From Gammaproteobacteria bacterium (GTDB lineage Bacteria; Pseudomonadota; Gammaproteobacteria; Pseudomonadales; Azotimanducaceae), in contig JAPPAV010000107.1 of assembly GCA_026705345.1 (NCBI GenBank), positions 1 to 64,000 of the forward strand: a stretch of DNA of 64,000 nucleotides, given 5' to 3'. The position numbers and the translations under genes were made by a program. Of this stretch, positions 43,062 to 52,664 are shown piece after piece. Below the pieces are notes generated by a model, which saw only the letters and a list, made by a program, of their open reading frames with translations, was not told the origin of the DNA and searched no databases. Numbering within the stretch: position 1 is the stretch's first letter; each line of letters opens with the position of its first letter.

Positions 43062-43209
43062 CCAGATCGAATCATCAGAAAACTCCTCTGCTGGCGAAAC
43101 CGGATGCCGCGCGACCCTATTGGATACGTTATATCATGACTTGAGCCGCAGACTTTTGCGGTTGGTGAGGAAGGTCGCCGGTAGGTGACGGCCCCCTAGT
43201 CAAACTCCA

Positions 43210-44211
43210 TCAGTCAGCGACGCGGATGATGCGTGTCCCCACGTTGCCGCCTGCGAGCATGTCGATGAAAGCGCTGGGGGCTTCCTCCAAGCCGTGGAAC
43301 TCGTCCTGCAACGGCTTGAGTTCGCCCGATTCCACCCATTCCCGCATTTTCGTTCGCGCTTCGCCGTAGCGGTCGGCGTAGTCGAACACCAGGAAGCCCT
43401 CCATGCGAACACGGTTGTTGACGAGCAGTCCCGGAATGCCTCGTGGTCCCGGCGCTGGGTTGCCGGTGTCGTACTGGGACACGACCCCGCAGCAGACGAT
43501 GCGGCCGTGGGGCTTCATCCGGCGCAGGGCACCGCCGAGAACCTCGCCGCCGGTATTGTCGAAGTAGATGTCAATGCCGTCGCCGCACGCGTCCCGGAAC
43601 TCCTGGCGGAAGTCGGGACTCTTGTAGTTCACGGCGGTATCGAATCCGAGGTCGTCGGTGAGCAGGTGGCACTTCTCGTCGCTGCCGGCCACGCCGACTA
43701 CGCGGCAGCCGGTGATCTTCGCCATCTGTCCGACGATGTGGCCCACGGATCCGGCGGCAGCGGAGACGACGACCGTTTGGCCGGCTTTCGGCTCACCCAA
43801 GTCGAAAAGACCAAAATAGGCAGTGAGTCCGTTCGTGCCGTAGACACCGAGGTGGTGGGCGGGGTCGCCGCCGGCTTCGACCACGTGAACGCCGCTGGCC
43901 TTGTGAACGGCGTAGTCCTGCCAACCCGATGGGCAGGTGACCAATGTGCCGACGGCAAGGCCATCCGCGTTCGATGCCTCGACACGCGCCACCGCCGTAC
44001 CGCCCATCACGATTCCGCTCTTCGGCGCCGCGGCATAGCTCGCGCTTCCCTGAAGGCCGGCGCGTTGACCGGCGCCGACCGTGAGCGCGAGGGTGCGGCA
44101 CAGGACCTCGCCATCGCCGGGTTCCGGCACGGCAACGGTTTGCATTTCGAAGTGGCTGGCCTCGAGTTTGTCGGTTGGCAGCGACACGATGACGATTTGG
44201 CGGTTATCCAT
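43210..44211 (-). CDS. NADP-dependent medium-chain oxidoreductase (zinc-free MDR, CurA/PTGR-like)
   Basis: 333 residues from ATG 44211, preceded by AGAGGA; longer in-frame starts lack support. Medium-chain dehydrogenase/reductase of the leukotriene B4 dehydrogenase group: nucleotide-binding VVSAAAGSVGHIVGQMAKI, VAGSDEKCHLLTDDLGFD, DIYFDNTGGEVLGGALRRMK. It lacks the zinc ligands of alcohol dehydrogenases. Probably reduces an activated C=C bond with NADPH. Divergent from the cupin gene at 44348. Confidence 0.92.
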   Translation of the reverse strand: MDNRQIVIVSLPTDKLEASHFEMQTVAVPEPGDGEVLCRTLALTVGAGQRAGLQGSASYAAAPKSGIVMGGTAVARVEASNADGLAVGTLVTCPSGWQDYAVHKASGVHVVEAGGDPAHHLGVYGTNGLTAYFGLFDLGEPKAGQTVVVSAAAGSVGHIVGQMAKITGCRVVGVAGSDEKCHLLTDDLGFDTAVNYKSPDFRQEFRDACGDGIDIYFDNTGGEVLGGALRRMKPHGRIVCCGVVSQYDTGNPAPGPRGIPGLLVNNRVRMEGFLVFDYADRYGEARTKMREWVESGELKPLQDEFHGLEEAPSAFIDMLAGGNVGTRIIRVAD

Positions 44212-44347
44212 GCGGAATCCTCTCTGTCTGTATTGGCGGGGTCGTGTCATAAAGCTTATCGGATGCGACGACGACCGAGACGGCCGTTGACGCCCCGCTG
44301 GCGCGGCAACCACACTCGCGCCACTTATTGGGAAGGGGGCTGCTTCG

Positions 44348-44863
44348 ATGGCGGATGACGATACCGGTGGCGCCGTGAGGCCCGTCGTCAACATCGGCGC
44401 TCTGCGGATGGAGTCCTACCGGAAGGGATCTGGCTACGAATCTGCCGACGCCTCGGTTTCGGACCCCGTTGGCTTGTCGAAGATCGGGGCGAGATACATC
44501 GAGGTTCCGCCCGGCAAGTCGTCCTGCCCCTTTCACGTGCATCACGTGGAGGAAGAGATGTTCGTCATCCTGGAGGGACAGGGCGCATACCGGTTCGGCG
44601 AGAAGACCTACGAAGTGGGGCCGGGGGATGTCCTCGGTGCGCCGTGCGGCGGCGCGGAGTTCGCCCACAAGTTGACCAACACCGGCGACTCGTTGTTGAA
44701 GTACTTCGCCATCTCGACGCTGTCCGCCACCGATGTCTGCGAATACCCCGACAGTGGCAAGTTCGGCGTGGGGACACACTTCGGAAAGCTAGCGTTCCGC
44801 TTCATCGGCCGGGCGGAGGATTCCTGCGACTACTGGGATGGGGAACCCGACGCGCGGGATTGA
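44348..44863 (+). CDS. cupin-domain protein
   Basis: 171 residues, single cupin barrel. Metal ligands are in SCPFHVHHVEEEMFVILEG (His, His, Glu) and FAHKLTN (His). The YRFGEKTYEVGPGDVLGAP stretch is the cupin core. It may be a sugar isomerase-like or metal-binding protein of unknown substrate. The sulfurtransferase gene follows after 30 nt in the same direction. Confidence 0.88.
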   Translation: MADDDTGGAVRPVVNIGALRMESYRKGSGYESADASVSDPVGLSKIGARYIEVPPGKSSCPFHVHHVEEEMFVILEGQGAYRFGEKTYEVGPGDVLGAPCGGAEFAHKLTNTGDSLLKYFAISTLSATDVCEYPDSGKFGVGTHFGKLAFRFIGRAEDSCDYWDGEPDARD

Positions 44864-44893
44864 TGGCTCGACCGACTTCAGGGAGTTCATGCA

Positions 44894-45757
44894 ATGACAT
44901 ACACCCACCCGGAGTACCTGATCTCGCCGGCCGAGCTTGCCGCCGACCTCGACAACCCGGCCCGGCGCGTCCTCGATGCGACGGTGTTCCTCTCGCCGGC
45001 GTCGAGGGGCTACCGGGCGGATTCCGGCTTGGCGAAGTTCGAGGCGTGCCACGTACCCGGGGCGCAATTCCTCGATCTGGTGGAAGCCGCGTCCGACACC
45101 AGTACCGGACTGGGTTTCAGCCTGCCCCCGGTCGGCCAACTGGAGTCTTTGTTTCGAAGCCTCGGTGTGGACGACGACGGCGAGGTCGTGTTCTACAGCA
45201 CCGGGCACATGATGTGGGCGACCCGCGCATGGTGGCTCCTGCACCATTGCGGTCATCGAAACGCCAAGGTCTTGAACGGTGGCTTCCGCGCTTGGCGCAA
45301 GGGTCGCCATCCAACCACGCGGGACGTCACGATCCCCCCTCCGGGCAACTTCGAAGCGCGACCCCGACCCGGGCTGTTTGCCGACAAGGAGGCGGTGCTG
45401 GCCGCCATCGGCGACCCGGGCGTATGCACCGTGAATGCGCTGTCTCCGGACATGTTCTCGGGCGACAGTCGGTCGCACTACGGTCGCAAGGGCCATATCT
45501 CGGGCAGCGTAAACGTCTTCTACGACGATCTCATGGATCACGGTTTCTTCAAGGAGGCCGATTCCCTGCGTCGTGCGCTCGATGCAAGGGCACTGATGGA
45601 CTCGCCCCGAGTCATCGCCTATTGCGGCGGCGGAATCTCGGCGACCGTCGACGCCTTCGCATGCCTTCTCCTAGGACACGAAAACGTCGCCGTGTACGAC
45701 GGCTCGATGGCGGAGTGGGTGCGCGACGAATCGCTACCGATGGAAACCGGTCCGTGA
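44894..45757 (+). CDS. sulfurtransferase with two rhodanese domains
   Basis: 287 residues, two tandem rhodanese domains as in thiosulfate and 3-mercaptopyruvate sulfurtransferases. The first is inactive (GHMMWATRAWWLLHHCGHRN). The second carries active-site Cys244 in AYCGGGISATVDAF. The loop CGGGISAT is closer to mercaptopyruvate-type CGSGVTA than to the CRYGTTP of rhodanese, but specificity is not certain. It moves sulfane sulfur to thiol or cyanide acceptors in the cytosol. Confidence 0.9.
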   Translation: MTYTHPEYLISPAELAADLDNPARRVLDATVFLSPASRGYRADSGLAKFEACHVPGAQFLDLVEAASDTSTGLGFSLPPVGQLESLFRSLGVDDDGEVVFYSTGHMMWATRAWWLLHHCGHRNAKVLNGGFRAWRKGRHPTTRDVTIPPPGNFEARPRPGLFADKEAVLAAIGDPGVCTVNALSPDMFSGDSRSHYGRKGHISGSVNVFYDDLMDHGFFKEADSLRRALDARALMDSPRVIAYCGGGISATVDAFACLLLGHENVAVYDGSMAEWVRDESLPMETGP

Positions 45758-46038
45758 CCTCGGGCCGGGCGCGGTAGACTCGGCAGTAACAGTCGCGCGG
45801 CGGAACCCCCGTAGGGGCGGGGCTTGTCCCCGCCCGCGCCGGACGATGTCGCTGCCGCGGAAACGGGACGGGACAACGCCGCCAGACGGTTCGTGCCTCA
45901 CCGTCTGGCCCCAGCCTCCACCGCCCCTACGGGTCGTTTCCCGCATGGAAGACACGAAGCCTCGTTGGGGCGACCCTAACGCGCCCGTCAGGGCGCGCGG
46001 TCGCCCGCCACCAACGACGACGGGCCCGGCGTCGCGTC
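45758..46038. repeat. REP-like repeat cluster, copy 2
   Basis: No gene is visible here. At 45808-45840 lies a 33-bp element identical to 60678-60710. Its stem is GGGCGGGG (45815-45822) with CCCCGCCC (45828-45835) and loop CTTGT. An incomplete second unit starts with GGGACGGGACAA near 45865, and a reversed half ends with CCCCTACGGG near 45925-45933. The arrangement resembles paired REP (BIME-like) elements between two convergent genes. Confidence 0.75.
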
Positions 46039-48972
46039 TCACATCTCCCAGTTGACCTCCACGAACAGCACTTGGCCGCGGGCGTCGTAGCGCGTGAGAT
46101 CGTAGGGGCGTCCTCCCCAGGGGGTAGCGGGCGGGTCGGCATCGAACAGATTGCGTCCGCCGCCGCGGAGCTTGAAACCGTTCTCGAAGCGATAGCTCAA
46201 GGTGAGATCAACGGTGGTGTACGAGTCGACGGTCATTGACGGCCTAGCGACGTAGAGACGTTCGCAACGGCCAACCACCGCGTAGCAGGTGCCGGTGCGG
46301 TCGTTCTCGTAGCTCGGCGTATGGCGCACGAACAAGTCGCCGGCGTATCTGCCGAACGACCAGGCCAGCGATCCCACCAGCCCGTACTCGTTGCTGCCCC
46401 ACGCCGTGCCGACGCGGTCGACCGGCGCCGCTCCGGGGATGATCGTGAAGTGCTCGTCGAGCACCCGCATATAGCTGAGCCCCGGCTTGAACGCGCCGAA
46501 GTCGGTGATGAAGCCGTACTCCAGTTCGGTCGTGAGTATCTCGCTGACCTTTTCGGACAGGTTGATATACCTGGCGAACGCCTTGATCGCGTTGCCTTCC
46601 TCGTCGCGCTCGATGATCGAAGGAAGCGTGAACGCGACTTCCGGATCGGAGAAGAGGAGGTTGTAGGAGAATTCGATCTTGTCGGTGAAGTCGACGCTTG
46701 ACCAGTGCAAGGTCCAACGCAAACCCGGCAGGGCATCGGGCGTCCACTCGAAGCTGAATGAATAGGTGTCTGCGGTTTCCGGGTGCAAGTCGTCTCCGAC
46801 GCCGTAGATCGTCGCTCGGCGGACCGGACACCCGAAGGCGAGGCAGACGGGGCCGCCCGGAACATCGTAGGGATCCTGCACGTAGACCGTGTCCTCCCGG
46901 GGCTCCACGATGTGGAACGTATCGCTGAACACCGGCGGGCGGAACGACTCCGCCCAGGACGCCCGGAACGTTAAGTTCTCCACCGGCTCGTAGCGCAAAC
47001 CTATCCGGGGGCTGGTGTGCGTGTGCGTCAGCGTGACGATGTTGGGCTCGCCCACATGGGTCCAACGACCGCTCTGGCGGACCCGGGTAACGCCGCCAAC
47101 GGCACCGGTGGCGTCGTAGCGGTCATATCGAGCCTGCACGTTCAGCAACAGGGAGTGCACCCAGGGCCGAGCGTTGTCCTTTCCAACCAAGGGGAACGCG
47201 AGTTCCACCGAATACGCCGTGAGATCGCGTTTGGGCTTTTCCACCCCGAAGAGTGTTTCCAGGCCTTTGGTCTCGAGGCGCCCCGCTTGGTCGGAATAGT
47301 CCTGCTGAATGAGGCGGATGCGTTCTTCGCGCTGGTGGGTGCCGACTGCGTAGCCGACCCGACCACCCGGCAACGCAAACAACTGTCCGCGCAGCAGCAA
47401 GTCGTAGGTGTTCGTCTCCGTGGCGCCCCGATGCGGCCCGATCCAGGGCGAGGCGAGTTCGCCGAGATTGGCACTTTGGGCCGAGCCGTCGCCGAACAGG
47501 TTGATCGCCACGGCGGGATCGGAACTGGCTAGCACTTCCTCCACCCTCGCCTTCGCCGGATCGCCATCCCCCAACCAATTGGGTCTGACGTAGCCCACCT
47601 GCCAGCCGAAGTTCTCCGATTCCGAGCTTCCCGTCCGGAGTTCCAACTGGTGGTCGGCCACGAAGTCCCAAATGAACCCGGCGTTGACGGTGCGCTGTTC
47701 GTTCTTGGATTCGTGATAGGCGCCCGGCAGTAGGCCGGCTTCCACCTCCACCTCGGGCAGGTAGTTCACCACGACATCCTGGCCGAAGGGGTTGTAGGCG
47801 TTGCTTGCCGGCACGGTGTAGCCGCTCAAGTCGGTTCGGTACTCCTGGTAGGCCTCGTGCTCGGAGTAGAGAACATCGGCGAAGACCCGGAAGTCTTCGG
47901 TGATGGATTGCTCGACGAACACCGTCAACGACGTATTGCTGGCGTCCTCGCCGTTTTGCGGCGGCACGTAGTCGACGGGCATGATGTCCGTCGTGAAGTC
48001 GTCGACGGTTGCGCCCTCGCCGCTGTGGCCGGCGGGAAGCTGAAGGCTGTCGCCACAGGGGTAGCTGCCCCAGGAGAACTGGCAAATCCGACGCGCCACG
48101 CCGGGCTGGCCCTTCGTGGTGTCCCGGTCGTCGAATTCCGGACCGAACACGTTGCGGTAGTCGTTGGTGGTCCAGCCGGTCTTGGCGTTCATGATGGGAT
48201 CTTGCGACGTCCGCTGCAGTGACGCCGTCACCTGGCCGGTACCCCAACCGTAGCCGCCCAGAACGCTGGCGTTCGTTCTGTCGGCGTCGGTTGAACTGAA
48301 GTCCTGGCGGACCTTCACCTCGAAGCCGGTGTAGTTCTTCTTGGTGATGAAGTTGATCACGCCGCCGATGGCGTCCGCGCCGTAGACGGCCGAGCCGCCG
48401 TCCAACTGCACCTCGACCCGTTCAATGGCCGAGAACGGTATGTTCAGGAGGTTGGCGTAGCCCTCCTCGTCGCCCGCTCGGCCCGCGATGCGCCGCCCGT
48501 TTATCAGCACCAGGGTATTGGCCGAGCCCAAGGCGCGCAGGTTCGCCGTCGACGTGCCGAACCCCGTGATGACCTCGAACAGAATGAGGCCCGTCGACCC
48601 GGTGTCGACGAACCTCGGGTTCTTGTCCACGTCGCTCGGCGCAAGGGCATTGCCGTCGATCGCGGAGGTCTGCTGGTTGATCGAATGATAGGCCCAGGGC
48701 AGCGTGCGCATCAGTTCCTCGACGCTCGACACGCCCCGGGCTTCGAAGTCCTCGACGGTGAGGCTATAGACGAAAGCGGTGGGGTCGCCTTTGGCCAGCC
48801 GCGAGCCGGTTACTACAATGGTTTCGACGTCATCCGCTTCGTCCACGGCCTCCGGCGTTGAGTCGCCCTCGGCTTCTACTTCGTCCGTATCGGTGTCTTG
48901 GCCCCATGCCGGAGCCGCGAAAACAAGAATGGCGGTCGCGAGTCGACCTGAGATTCCGAGTACCATGTCCAT
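46039..48972 (-). CDS. TonB-dependent receptor
   Basis: 977 residues with a signal peptide (LATAILVFAAPAWGQ), an acidic spacer (about 25-50) and the TonB box region IVVTGSRLAKG. Plug: NLRALGSANTLVLINGRRIA, AIERVEVQLDGGSAVYGADA, IGGVINFITKKNYTG. The barrel of about 22 strands includes LTFRASWAESFRPPVFSDT. No STN domain. Outer-membrane importer of an unknown ligand. Divergent from the receptor at 49041, with a shared 68-nt promoter region. A second ATG lies at 48966. Confidence 0.94.
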   Translation of the reverse strand: MDMVLGISGRLATAILVFAAPAWGQDTDTDEVEAEGDSTPEAVDEADDVETIVVTGSRLAKGDPTAFVYSLTVEDFEARGVSSVEELMRTLPWAYHSINQQTSAIDGNALAPSDVDKNPRFVDTGSTGLILFEVITGFGTSTANLRALGSANTLVLINGRRIAGRAGDEEGYANLLNIPFSAIERVEVQLDGGSAVYGADAIGGVINFITKKNYTGFEVKVRQDFSSTDADRTNASVLGGYGWGTGQVTASLQRTSQDPIMNAKTGWTTNDYRNVFGPEFDDRDTTKGQPGVARRICQFSWGSYPCGDSLQLPAGHSGEGATVDDFTTDIMPVDYVPPQNGEDASNTSLTVFVEQSITEDFRVFADVLYSEHEAYQEYRTDLSGYTVPASNAYNPFGQDVVVNYLPEVEVEAGLLPGAYHESKNEQRTVNAGFIWDFVADHQLELRTGSSESENFGWQVGYVRPNWLGDGDPAKARVEEVLASSDPAVAINLFGDGSAQSANLGELASPWIGPHRGATETNTYDLLLRGQLFALPGGRVGYAVGTHQREERIRLIQQDYSDQAGRLETKGLETLFGVEKPKRDLTAYSVELAFPLVGKDNARPWVHSLLLNVQARYDRYDATGAVGGVTRVRQSGRWTHVGEPNIVTLTHTHTSPRIGLRYEPVENLTFRASWAESFRPPVFSDTFHIVEPREDTVYVQDPYDVPGGPVCLAFGCPVRRATIYGVGDDLHPETADTYSFSFEWTPDALPGLRWTLHWSSVDFTDKIEFSYNLLFSDPEVAFTLPSIIERDEEGNAIKAFARYINLSEKVSEILTTELEYGFITDFGAFKPGLSYMRVLDEHFTIIPGAAPVDRVGTAWGSNEYGLVGSLAWSFGRYAGDLFVRHTPSYENDRTGTCYAVVGRCERLYVARPSMTVDSYTTVDLTLSYRFENGFKLRGGGRNLFDADPPATPWGGRPYDLTRYDARGQVLFVEVNWEM

Positions 48973-49040
48973 CCCCCCCGTGACATGCGTCGACCATGGG
49001 TGGGTATCGACATCGTTTGTTACAAACCCATTTACCGATC

Positions 49041-51449
49041 ATGACCAAACGGCCGCCCAAGTCAAGAAGAACCTCGGCCGTGGCGGCGGCGGCCGTATGC
49101 CTGTGTTCGACTGCCCTTTTCGCCAGGGCGAACGAGATCGAGACCATCACAGTGGTAGGCACCACGCCAGCAAGCCATAGGGATCTCGACGTCCGAAACT
49201 TTCCCGGGACCGTACAGACGGTCCACGCCGACGACTTGCAGACCAGTGGTAGTTTGGACATTCCCGGCTACCTGTCGCGTCACGCCGGTGGCGTGCACAT
49301 CAATTCGGCCCAGGGCAATCCGCTGCAGTCCGATCTCTACTACCGCGGCTACGCCGCCTCGCCGTTGCTCGGCCTTCCCATGGGTCTCACCGTCTACCAG
49401 GACGGCGTCCGTCTCAACGAGCCTTTGGGGGACGCCGTCAACTGGGACTTGATTCCGACCCGAGCCATCGCCGCCATGAGCCTGCTCGGCGGCTCGAATC
49501 CCTTGTACGGCCTCAACACCCTGGGCGGGTCCATCGTGCTCAACATGAAGAACGGCTTCGACCACGCCGGACACGCCGTCGCCTTCGAAGGGGGTTCCCA
49601 CGGGCGGTTCATCGGCAGCGTCGAAAGCGGTGCCAACAATGGGTCGATGGCCTACTACGTGAACGCGAACCGGTTTCGGGAGGACGGATGGCGGGACCTG
49701 TCGCCGTCCGTATCGGAAGTACTCTACGGCAATGTCCAGTGGCGCGGCGGGGGACACACGCTCCGCATCGACCACCTCCGCGGCACCTCGGATCTCACCG
49801 GAAACGGCCTGTCTCCGGTCGGTTTGCTGGCCCGAGACCGCGGCGCGATCTTCACCGCGCCGGACATCACCGAAAACGACGCCGAACTTTGGAGAATCGG
49901 GGGATCCACGGTTCTGGGTGGGAATGCCACGCTTGTCGCGCATGTGCATGTCCGCGACAACACCACCGCGTCCTTCAACGGCGACGGCATGGAGGAGGAC
50001 GACATCGACGAGTTGATCGACGGGTTCGGCGGCAGCGAAGCCCTAATAGCGGCCCTGCCAAGCGGCTGCCGGGACGAACAGCTGCTTGACTTCGCCGCTG
50101 CCGGCCACGACGCCTTCGAAGAAGCCGTCGCGGAGACGGGCTGCGCGGCCGTCAACAACCTGAGTAGTCGAGACCAGGACTCCTTGGGCGGCGTGGTCGA
50201 ATTACGTCTCTTGGCGGACCTCCTCGGTACAGAGCACGACGTCAACGCGGGGATTGGCTACTACCGGGGAGAAAGCGGCTTCGACTCGCGTGTGCAGTTC
50301 GCCCTGCTCGATCCGGCTTTGCGATCGACCGTCGCGCCGGACGCAGTGACGGGCGGTTTCGCCGACGAACGAACCGACATCGCCACCGGTGTCCGACGCT
50401 TGCATGTCTACCTGCGCGACGGCTTTTCGCTCGACGAATCCTGGGTCGTGAACCTGGCCGGTTTTCTCCACGACAGCGAAGTGAGTCTCCGGGATCGCAC
50501 CGGGGAGCAGCCGCAATTGAACGGCGAGCACGGCTTCACCGGCTTCAACTGGAGCGCCGGCGTCGTCCGCCGATGGCAGAGCCGGGACCTGTTCGGCGCC
50601 TACAGCCAGTCGAGCCGGCTGCCGACGCCCATCGAACTGGCCTGCAGCGAGGCGCTGGCCCGCAATCCCGAGACGGGCGAGATGGAGGAATGTCGTCTGC
50701 CCAACGCCTTCCTCGCCGATCCGCCGCTCGAGGAGGTCGTGGCGAGGACCGTCGAACTGGGCGCGCGAGGCGCGAACCGGGCGGGTTGGCAGTGGTCGAT
50801 GGGACTGTTCCACGCCTACAACGACAACGACATCATCTGGCAGACGGGCCAGACCCGGGCCCACGGGCTGTTCAGGAATGTCGACGGCACCCGTCGGCGG
50901 GGTTTGGAGTCAACGATCGCCAAGGCCGGCGGGACATGGCGTTGGCAGCTCGACTACAGCTACGTTGTCGCCACCTTCGACGACGACTTCGACGTGCTGA
51001 GCCCGAACCATCCGGCTAACGCGACAGCCGACGACGACGAGGCGGACGACGAGTCCCCGGCGACGCGCCCCGTTGAACGGGGCGACCGCATCCCTGGTAT
51101 CCCGGCGCACCTGCTCAAGGCGAATCTGGCGTGGTCCCTTACCGAGCGTGTCACCATCGGCGCGGACATGATCGCCGTTTCCGGCAGCCATCTGCGGGGC
51201 GACGAGTCCAACGAACTCGGCGAGCTTGACGGCTATACGGTGGTCAACGTCCGGGCGAACTACCGAGCGGATCGCTTCGAAGCTCTGCTGCTCGTGGAGA
51301 ACCTGTTCGATGGCGAGTATGAGAACTTCGGCCTGATCGGCGAAGAGCCAGACGAAGTCGTCGGCTTGGACGACATCGCCGACGACCCGCTGTTTCTCGG
51401 TCCCGGTGCGCCGAGATCGATCCACCTAGGCGTGAAGTTGGGACTTTGA
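49041..51449 (+). CDS. TonB-dependent receptor, shorter type
   Basis: 802 residues from ATG 49041, chosen because it opens the signal peptide (SAVAAAAVCLCSTALFARA). TonB box IETITVVG, then plug with LSRHAGGVHINSAQGNPLQS, DLYYRGYAASPLLGLPMGLT, VYQDGVRLNEPLGDAVNWDL and the barrel with GLFHAYNDNDIIWQTGQ. Ends RSIHLGVKLGL. The type is distinct from the divergent receptor: a short plug of siderophore-receptor character. Its ligand is unknown. Confidence 0.93.
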   Translation: MTKRPPKSRRTSAVAAAAVCLCSTALFARANEIETITVVGTTPASHRDLDVRNFPGTVQTVHADDLQTSGSLDIPGYLSRHAGGVHINSAQGNPLQSDLYYRGYAASPLLGLPMGLTVYQDGVRLNEPLGDAVNWDLIPTRAIAAMSLLGGSNPLYGLNTLGGSIVLNMKNGFDHAGHAVAFEGGSHGRFIGSVESGANNGSMAYYVNANRFREDGWRDLSPSVSEVLYGNVQWRGGGHTLRIDHLRGTSDLTGNGLSPVGLLARDRGAIFTAPDITENDAELWRIGGSTVLGGNATLVAHVHVRDNTTASFNGDGMEEDDIDELIDGFGGSEALIAALPSGCRDEQLLDFAAAGHDAFEEAVAETGCAAVNNLSSRDQDSLGGVVELRLLADLLGTEHDVNAGIGYYRGESGFDSRVQFALLDPALRSTVAPDAVTGGFADERTDIATGVRRLHVYLRDGFSLDESWVVNLAGFLHDSEVSLRDRTGEQPQLNGEHGFTGFNWSAGVVRRWQSRDLFGAYSQSSRLPTPIELACSEALARNPETGEMEECRLPNAFLADPPLEEVVARTVELGARGANRAGWQWSMGLFHAYNDNDIIWQTGQTRAHGLFRNVDGTRRRGLESTIAKAGGTWRWQLDYSYVVATFDDDFDVLSPNHPANATADDDEADDESPATRPVERGDRIPGIPAHLLKANLAWSLTERVTIGADMIAVSGSHLRGDESNELGELDGYTVVNVRANYRADRFEALLLVENLFDGEYENFGLIGEEPDEVVGLDDIADDPLFLGPGAPRSIHLGVKLGL

Positions 51450-51485
51450 CGGTTGAACCCCGATTGGCCTTGGGTGTCCGATGAA

Positions 51486-52664
51486 CTAGGAGTCCGGGTT
51501 TAGGGGCAACATCGCGCCATCTGGTCGGAGCAACCTGAAGATTGCTCTCATTCTCTTGTCCTTAGAAGCTAGCGCTCCTTGCAGTACGCCGAGAACGACA
51601 TACTGCATGTCGATCACGTCATGTTGCAGCTTCTCGCGCTGTTTCGTTGTGAGCTTCTCGGGAGCCAATTGGCCGTGGTTCTCCAACAACTCAAGCGCGT
51701 AGAGGAGGGTCACCTGCGTCCAGCGGTAGAGCGCCCACTCCGGGCCGAAGGCACCGGACTGAGCGACTTGCACTAGGAATCGAGCACCCGGCGGTGCGTA
51801 GGCGCCGCCACAGAGCACCTCCGCAAAGAACTTCGCGATGAAGTCCCTATCTTGCGCAATTTCCTGTCTTGCTAATCCGTACGCCTTCTTACGCTGCTCG
51901 GTAGAGCCGTTGGAGGCTCCCTGAATGTGGCCATGGAGTGTGTTGGCCCGCTCGATGAGCCCATCGACATCTTGGTCGAACTCGATCTCGGTGAGTGCCA
52001 ATGCGTCTCGCCTCGCCTTGGTCAGATCATCGAACTGTGCGCTGAAGAAGGCGTCAAGGTCCAAACCTTGGACGAGATTCTCAGAGGGTTGACCAGCGCA
52101 AACTAGGTCGTGGATTTCCTTTCGAAACAACTCCCCGACGTTTGAGACGACGTAGATGCCGCCATTGCCCTTCAATTCGCGGAGATTCGAAAGACAGGAC
52201 TGACGCGCCGACGGGTTCGTAGATGCGACCTCGAAGAAGAAAGCGTCCGGAAAGAGCAAGCTCCAGTTGCGCTGGATCTCAGAGAGGGAACCAGCGCCTT
52301 GTACGTAGCTTTTGTCGACGACTATGGCTGTCGGCGCTGTGGAATTCGGTGCGGAGATGGGCGGGGCTCGCCACGGCATGGGAGCGGCAGTCCCTGCCGC
52401 ACGGTGGAGCGCGCCTAACATGCGCATGAGGCGATCAATGGTAAAGCGGCCAAGGTTGGCGTTGCGGACCCGCGAATAGTCGGCCGCGGCGAAGCCCGTC
52501 GCTTCGCCTGCCTTCCGCACCGTGAAGCCGCTATCGTCTAGAGCAGAGATAATGTCGGCGGCCAAGATCGCTTTGGCATGTTTGAGGTCCGCATCGGGAT
52601 CTCCGAGATCTTGGAAGACGTTTCCGGTCCCTTCGACGAGTTCGAATTCGGGTTCTTCGGTCAT
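51486..52664 (-). CDS. HigA-type XRE antitoxin fused to a PIN-like domain
   Basis: 392 residues from ATG 52664, which overlaps the toxin stop (ATGA). Residues 10-90 are a HigA-like antitoxin: GTGNVFQDLGDPDADLKHAK, then a helix-turn-helix (GFTVRKAGEATGFAAADYSR, LGRFTIDRLMRML). A Pro-rich linker (about 94-111) leads to a large second domain with PIN-like acidic positions: Asp117 in IVVDKSYVQG, Glu145 in FFFEVAS, Asp349 and Asp352 in HDVIDMQYV, and Asp369 in ASKDKRM. Partners of HigB are normally about 100 residues. The fusion may add a second RNase-like effector or regulate the toxin. The PIN assignment is from motif reading, not a search. Confidence 0.75.
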   Translation of the reverse strand: MTEEPEFELVEGTGNVFQDLGDPDADLKHAKAILAADIISALDDSGFTVRKAGEATGFAAADYSRVRNANLGRFTIDRLMRMLGALHRAAGTAAPMPWRAPPISAPNSTAPTAIVVDKSYVQGAGSLSEIQRNWSLLFPDAFFFEVASTNPSARQSCLSNLRELKGNGGIYVVSNVGELFRKEIHDLVCAGQPSENLVQGLDLDAFFSAQFDDLTKARRDALALTEIEFDQDVDGLIERANTLHGHIQGASNGSTEQRKKAYGLARQEIAQDRDFIAKFFAEVLCGGAYAPPGARFLVQVAQSGAFGPEWALYRWTQVTLLYALELLENHGQLAPEKLTTKQREKLQHDVIDMQYVVLGVLQGALASKDKRMRAIFRLLRPDGAMLPLNPDS

